Of a DNA stretch of 64,000 nucleotides, positions 59,766 through 64,000 are shown piece after piece. Every line of letters begins with the position of its first letter. Position 1 is the first letter of the stretch. The notes beneath the pieces are model-generated. The model was given only the letters and a program-made list of their open reading frames with translations, did not search any database and was not told the DNA's origin. The translations under genes were made by a program, and so were the position numbers. Source of the stretch: Norana najaformis (Eukaryota; Annelida; Clitellata; Crassiclitellata; Hormogastridae); contig OZ029918.1 in NCBI GenBank assembly GCA_964023275.1, positions 15,931,861 to 15,995,860 of the forward strand, given 5' to 3'.

Positions 59766-60650
59766 CTGGCAATCGAAACATCAGTTTGAAATATCATTCT
59801 TAATGACTCGCAAACTATGACAGATTGCGAATAAAATAATCCATCAACATCCACGTTGATCTCTCGTAAAATTAGTTCAGAAAACCATCCTTTGTTCCCC
59901 GTATTTAGTATATTTTTAGAACCTATGCTGGCCTTGCTATTTTGATTAGTTTGAACGTCCTAAGCTGGCCAAGTATTTGAGTGAGTAATTACGTTAGTCA
60001 ACACAAACTCTAATTCTAATATACGCATAACCATGTCAATAATACGCACAGTTCATACAATAGTAAAATCAATTGGAATTGATAAACATAGCGAGAATAT
60101 ATATATAGATTCAGTCTACACGGGTCAAGACCAGGTTTCTTGATAAGTGGGGTGACTGCTGCTGTTTTTAAAAACAAAGGAAAGATGCCGTCACAAAAGG
60201 AGAGATTAGCCAATTTACAAATAATTTCTGAAAAAATAGCGGGAGATGATTTTAGCAGAGATGTTGGGATAAAATCAGCAGATAATGATTTACATTGCAT
60301 AGAAGTAATAATTTTGTGGGCTTCTTGAAGTGTCACGGTTGGCAAATAAGTGAGTGGAGTACCCAAGAACAGAGGATCAGGGAAAACAAATGCGGCTGCA
60401 GAGGCAGTGTTAGAGGCAACTGACCGTTTTAAGCTAGCAATCTTATCCGAAAAAAATTTTGAAAACAAAGAACATAATCTGTCAAGCTCATCAGTAGTGC
60501 GATGGTGAATTGTTTCCAAGGAATGAAGTAATTGTTTTGAAATGGACAAACTTTCCTTGGTGTTGGATGCAGATGCCAACTGTTAACAGAAAAAGTCCTG
60601 ACGATTCTTTGCATGTGTTCCACCAGTGGCGCTCAAGTCGATGTCACAAG

Positions 60651-62790
60651 TGTTTGGCATCTATAGCCTCAGCTGACAGAAACTTAGTGATGGCTTTTGG
60701 TGATCAGTGAACAGTGGTACACAGAGGGGCAGCATCCTCTGATCTTTTCATGCATTTCATTGCTATGATGCACGGCAGCTTTGTAATGAAGGGATTTTTC
60801 CTGATGTCTTGCAAAGTGCAGTCATACTGTTTCAAGACTTGTCTGCTGCTGTTATTGCTGCTGTTCCAACTGCTGAACTGTTAAAGGAGAAAACAAAAGA
60901 TTTTAGGCCCAGAACATGCATTGCATTGCAATACACTTACATATGAACAACAGTTGGCATACTGAAAACATTGTGGAACTGTCTGTGAAAATATCATCAG
61001 TATTTGAGACAGTGAGGTGGGGGTGTTTCCCAAACTGGTTGAGTTGTCACGGAATGACCCAACAGTCAGTCATGGCCGATGGAACTTTAGCCAGCAAGAT
61101 GCTGCCAGTTAACAGTTGGACAGGGCTGGTTGAATAAAAGCTGGAAGGATGCTGCCAGACACCAGACATGGCAGGTTGGAAGCCAGACAAGGGCATTTCT
61201 AGGATCAGCAGACACTGTCATCTGACATGGTTCAAGCTCCAGTCAGGAGCTGCAACTCGTCACAGCGATGGTTCGAATGCTATCTGGTGTTCATCGCATG
61301 ATCACAACCTTAGAGACAAAGTCATCTTAAGGACATTTATCAGATGCCAGCAGAGGGTGTCGTCAACTCGTGCATCCTTTCTGGGTGCAACGAGGCGCCA
61401 ACCAATCGGTGATGGAAGACGCAGTTTATCACTGCTTCCAACATTCAGGATGCTGCTTATGATGGGGAGAGCCATCATGCCAACAGAAAGGGGTTCCTGT
61501 AAATAAGCTTGACTTAGTAACTTTCTTTGGTTTAAACCAAAGGATATGTAGGAATTCTTTAAGGGTGTGGCTCAGGGTTGGTATAACTGGTTTTTGAGAT
61601 GTCTGTAGTGGTACAGTACATTTTCAATGGAAGATTGTTCCAGAAGAGACACCGTGTACTTGCATTATCATGAGGGAGCATGGGGCCAGCAGGTCTCTAG
61701 GGGCTGAAGGTGATTTTCGCAGCCCAGCTGAGGATTGGCTGAAGCTGGCATATCGAAAACTTTGGCGAGTAAGAGTCAATTACAGCTGGAAGTTGTTGCC
61801 CTACTAATGAATCTGGGCTCCAGTAGTGGCGATGACCTTGGTGCAGCCATCCATAGACAAACATACAGTTGCCCATTGGTAAGGCAGCAGGTTTAGACAT
61901 AATCCCAAAATGAGACATTATGAATGTAATATTTGCTGTTCAGTTCAGTCAGATTTCTATGATTTCTAAACATTGAAGTCGTTTACCAAATTCCAAACAA
62001 CCCTGCCATGCTGTACCAAAAGGTAGGCCCCATGCCGCTTGGTTTCCTACCAGTTCCTTGGGTCAGTTAACAGTTGCCTATTATAACTGGGTTCAGTAGG
62101 TCTAAATGGCTTGGAGTTACTGTTGACATATTCCCTGGTCAGAGGCCTCCCCTCCACAATTGAGATAATCAACTTAAAGCCATCAGCTGAGCTCCAACCC
62201 CATTCAAGAGGACAGACAGAATGATTATTTCCTCACAAGGTACTTTAGATGGAGAGATGCACATGCAGAAATACTGGCAAGAACAACTAATATGATGTTA
62301 CCATAAATTATTGGTAATTATCTTAAATTTGCAGTATTACATTACCATAAATTGCTGGTACTTATAGTAAGTTACGGGTAACGCTTGAGGCTCTTCGAAC
62401 TGTAATGCTTTCCACCTGTCCTGCATTTGTCCCTGTCTTGTCATTTGCCGGGCATTGTGCATTTCTTTGTCAGTTTCATGATTTCTTTTGGGTTGCTTTT
62501 TGCTTCATAGCCTAGACTTTGTAATGTGCTGTTGGTTACTGAAGGTATAAGTGGTGCTCAGAAAATGCACTTTGATGTTATATTAACATTTGCCTAATAT
62601 TTCTGAGAATTATCTGTAACTTAACTTTTTACACGATTTAGGGGGTAAATTGTGTATATTAGTTAATATTAGTTTGACAGGACTTTTCTTTTTTCATAAA
62701 GTTTGCTTGCACGAGGTGCACTGGAAGGAAGCTGTTAAGTGAAAGGAGTCTGTTTGTTTAGGTAGCTGATATTTGTTTGTGTATTTTTTG
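60651..62790. other. Intron, nothing recognised
   Basis: Rest of the second intron of the 51199 gene. The open frames 61168-61506 (+) and 61697-61918 (-) have no recognisable pattern. Two copies of TTACCATAAATTxxTGGTA lie at 62298-62316 and 62342-62360. Confidence 0.4.
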
Positions 62791-62793
62791 AAG

Positions 62794-62876
62794 AAATGCT
62801 GAATGCAGAACCTAACGAAGCCAACAAGCACAGTACTTCTTTGATGCCAGATGCATCTGTGCAGTCATCAGATCAG
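62794..62876 (+). CDS. Probable third exon of the 51199 gene
   Basis: An 83-nt exon with acceptor GTATTTTTTGAAG and donor ATCAG/GTGACT. It starts in the phase left by the second exon (A + AA gives Lys) and stays open for 27 codons: MLNAEPNEANKHSTSLMPDA, then SVQSSDQ. It leaves in phase 0. The composition (Ser, Asn, Gln, acidic) continues the style of the large exon. Support is from phase, splice sites and composition; no homology was recognised. Confidence 0.55.
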
Positions 62877-62879
62877 GTG

Positions 62880-64000
62880 ACTTCATAAACTATCATTAAT
62901 TCTCATCTAGTGACATTGAAAGTGCTCATTTCAGGCCAGAAATGTCAAGAAAGTCAATTGGAAAGTTCAAAAAAGGCTTAAGAAATAACTTTGGACAGCA
63001 GACATTAACGTGGTAGTTGTCAGAACCTACACAATTATCGAGCGAAGTCCGCAAATGATGAACTTGTCAGCCAAAACGAATGAGGTGCATTCCACCAACA
63101 CCAGCAAATAGTGACCCAACTGCAGTGGTGTTTCTACCTTAATCTATGTTCTACACTTCCTGATTTTTCTTTAGTTCTTATGCCTTTCTGGACTTGTGTT
63201 CTTCTGTTGTTCACTGTTCACATTAGCCGGTAATACAATGCATTTATGACACAAAGTATTACCTGTTTTTGCAACCAGATTTGTGTTCTTTCTAATTGGC
63301 AGGCTAGCTTTCCTGAAATGCTTTCCTTCGTCAAAGTAATTCTGAGTATGTTTGCATATATGTGTGCAAATTTTGTATGTTTATGTATTTATATATGTTC
63401 TTAGATACATGTGTACTGTTATGATTATATGTATATATTTGTATACATGCATGTAATTTTGTTTACAGGAATTGCTGTTGAGGTGTAACAAATAACCATT
63501 TCAGATTTGTATTTTGCCATATGATAATAATATTATTAATAAAAATATTCATATGCAAGACGAATTCATTTAGTTCTTATTTGAATAGTAGAATTTATTC
63601 AGATTTTCACCTGACTCTGTGATCACCTTTTCTTCACCCACATTTGCCTTTTACCTAGTGCCATGCCTGCCATTCACTTAATACTGTGCCCACCTTTCTC
63701 TAGACCTATCGACCAAATGTGAGACATGTTTTCCCACTCTGATCTTTTCTTTGAAACTCTTATTTAATTTGTGGTTGAACTGGAATTTGGGAATTTCTGT
63801 GAACGCTTATTTGTATTTATATGTATGTGTGTGTATGTGTGTATCTATTGTATGGTGCCTTTTAAGAACATTGCCACAGTGCTGCACACTTGACTGAATG
63901 ATCTGAACAGCATGCCCCTAGGTTAAAAGATAGATTAAAAGTAAATGCTGAGCCAAGTTAAATGTAACAGTACATAAGTGGAAGAGAAGGATGACCGTTT
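62880..64000. other. Intron or 3' region of the 51199 gene
   Basis: No strong exon. A possible terminal exon follows the acceptor TTTTGTTTACAG at 63468: in the required phase 0 it encodes ELLLRCNK and stops at 63493-63495, and AATAAA occurs at about 63537. Equally, further exons may lie beyond the window. A run of TATG/GTGT-rich simple sequence occupies about 63350-63450 and 63815-63845. Confidence 0.35.

Larger units (their letters stand above)
58924..60108. mobile_element. 1185-bp CpG-richer insertion with 4-bp TSD, promoter-like
   Basis: The segment interrupts the LINE RT coding and is flanked by ATTC on both sides (58920-58923 and 60109-60112). Deleting it plus one ATTC gives uninterrupted RT coding, so the ends are defined to within a few bases. 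It begins TACCCACCCACAAGC and ends GAATATATATATAG, with no obvious inverted termini. It has no convincing protein coding; the minus-strand frames at 59112-59297 and 59570-59854 are short. It contains four CCAAT boxes and a TATA box on the minus strand and a perfect 10-bp hairpin. A solo LTR is one candidate because of the 4-bp duplication and promoter content, but TG...CA ends are absent. Confidence 0.7.
57572..60650 (-). pseudogene. CR1-group LINE reverse transcriptase, split by an insertion
   Basis: On the minus strand, 60650 to 60113 encodes the RT start (LCSLFSKFFSDKIASLKRSV, KSLSADFIPTSLLKSSPAIF, then TPLIKKPGLDP). Coding is cut at 60109 by a 1185-bp insertion and resumes at 58923 (NIPKILEWLFLARLQPHIIG, then SLDLCAVFDTTDHGMLISRL). 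It continues with GVPQGSVLGSILFSAF and LQYADDAQLYIAL (catalytic YADD, 58420-58530), WFYQNGLCLNLNKSDAILLG, then SRPDYANSILFRTPSYNIRK and LQNLAARLVHPN (57960-58060). Removing the insertion with one copy of its 4-bp duplication restores the frame across the junction. The frame also breaks between 58230 and 58100 and around 58550. The endonuclease part is missing. Confidence 0.85.

Overview
This is a window from an invertebrate animal nuclear genome. It is AT-rich, with GT-AG introns of several kilobases, dense degenerate non-LTR retrotransposons, tRNA-derived SINEs, hAT DNA-transposon remnants and many microsatellites. The phylum cannot be fixed from the sequence alone. No rRNA, CRISPR, operon or prokaryotic feature is present, and no intact stand-alone tRNA gene was recognised. 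Most open frames are short and random, or are shadows of transposon remnants.

Two host genes on the + strand can be supported. (1) An RBFOX (Fox-1 family) splicing-factor gene. Exons at 31042-31164, 31695-31838, 32378-32431, 34298-34390 and 37842-37899 encode a linker plus a complete RRM, followed by a less certain divergent exon at 38974-39139. Exon phases join exactly, and the RRM exon sizes (144, 54, 93 and 58 nt) closely match those I recall for vertebrate RBFOX. The 5' exons and probably the 3' end are not identified. Its introns hold a pure ~270-bp CCTG repeat, a CTG repeat and clustered TGCATG motifs, which are the RBFOX target itself. (2) A gene of unrecognised family starting at 51199: a 169-nt first exon, a 2505-nt second exon (53005-55509) encoding a long Ser/Thr/Gln-rich, probably disordered protein, and a phase-compatible third exon at 62794-62876. 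A minus-strand ORF at 50485-50808 may be a divergent partner sharing a CpG-rich promoter region.

Layout. 0-7 kb: a SINE with a clear target-site duplication, an hAT transposase remnant (minus), LINE 3' ends, and a compact hAT element with terminal repeats and an 8-bp duplication. 7-18 kb: mostly featureless DNA, presumably intergenic or RBFOX intron, with a few LINE 3' ends and SINE heads. 18.2-26.2 kb: a nest of retrotransposons, namely a CR1/Rex-like RT tail (minus), an RTE-like element (+) with another LINE tail nested in it, an endonuclease fragment (minus) whose beginning is repeated in tandem every ~452 bp, and a second CR1/Rex-like RT (minus). 31-39 kb: RBFOX exons. 39-50 kb: LINE and SINE remnants, a minus-strand cluster of unrecognised ORFs, and a CpG-richer block with diverged tandem repeats. 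51-63 kb: the second gene. Its second intron contains ~180-bp tandem repeats and a minus-strand LINE split by a 1185-bp insertion that looks promoter-like.

Most biologically interesting: the RBFOX gene carries CCUG and CUG repeat tracts and UGCAUG clusters in its own pre-mRNA, suggesting self-regulation or self-titration. Also notable are the promoter-like insertion with a 4-bp target duplication, the tandemly repeated endonuclease start, and a SINE and LINEs sharing one 3' tail.
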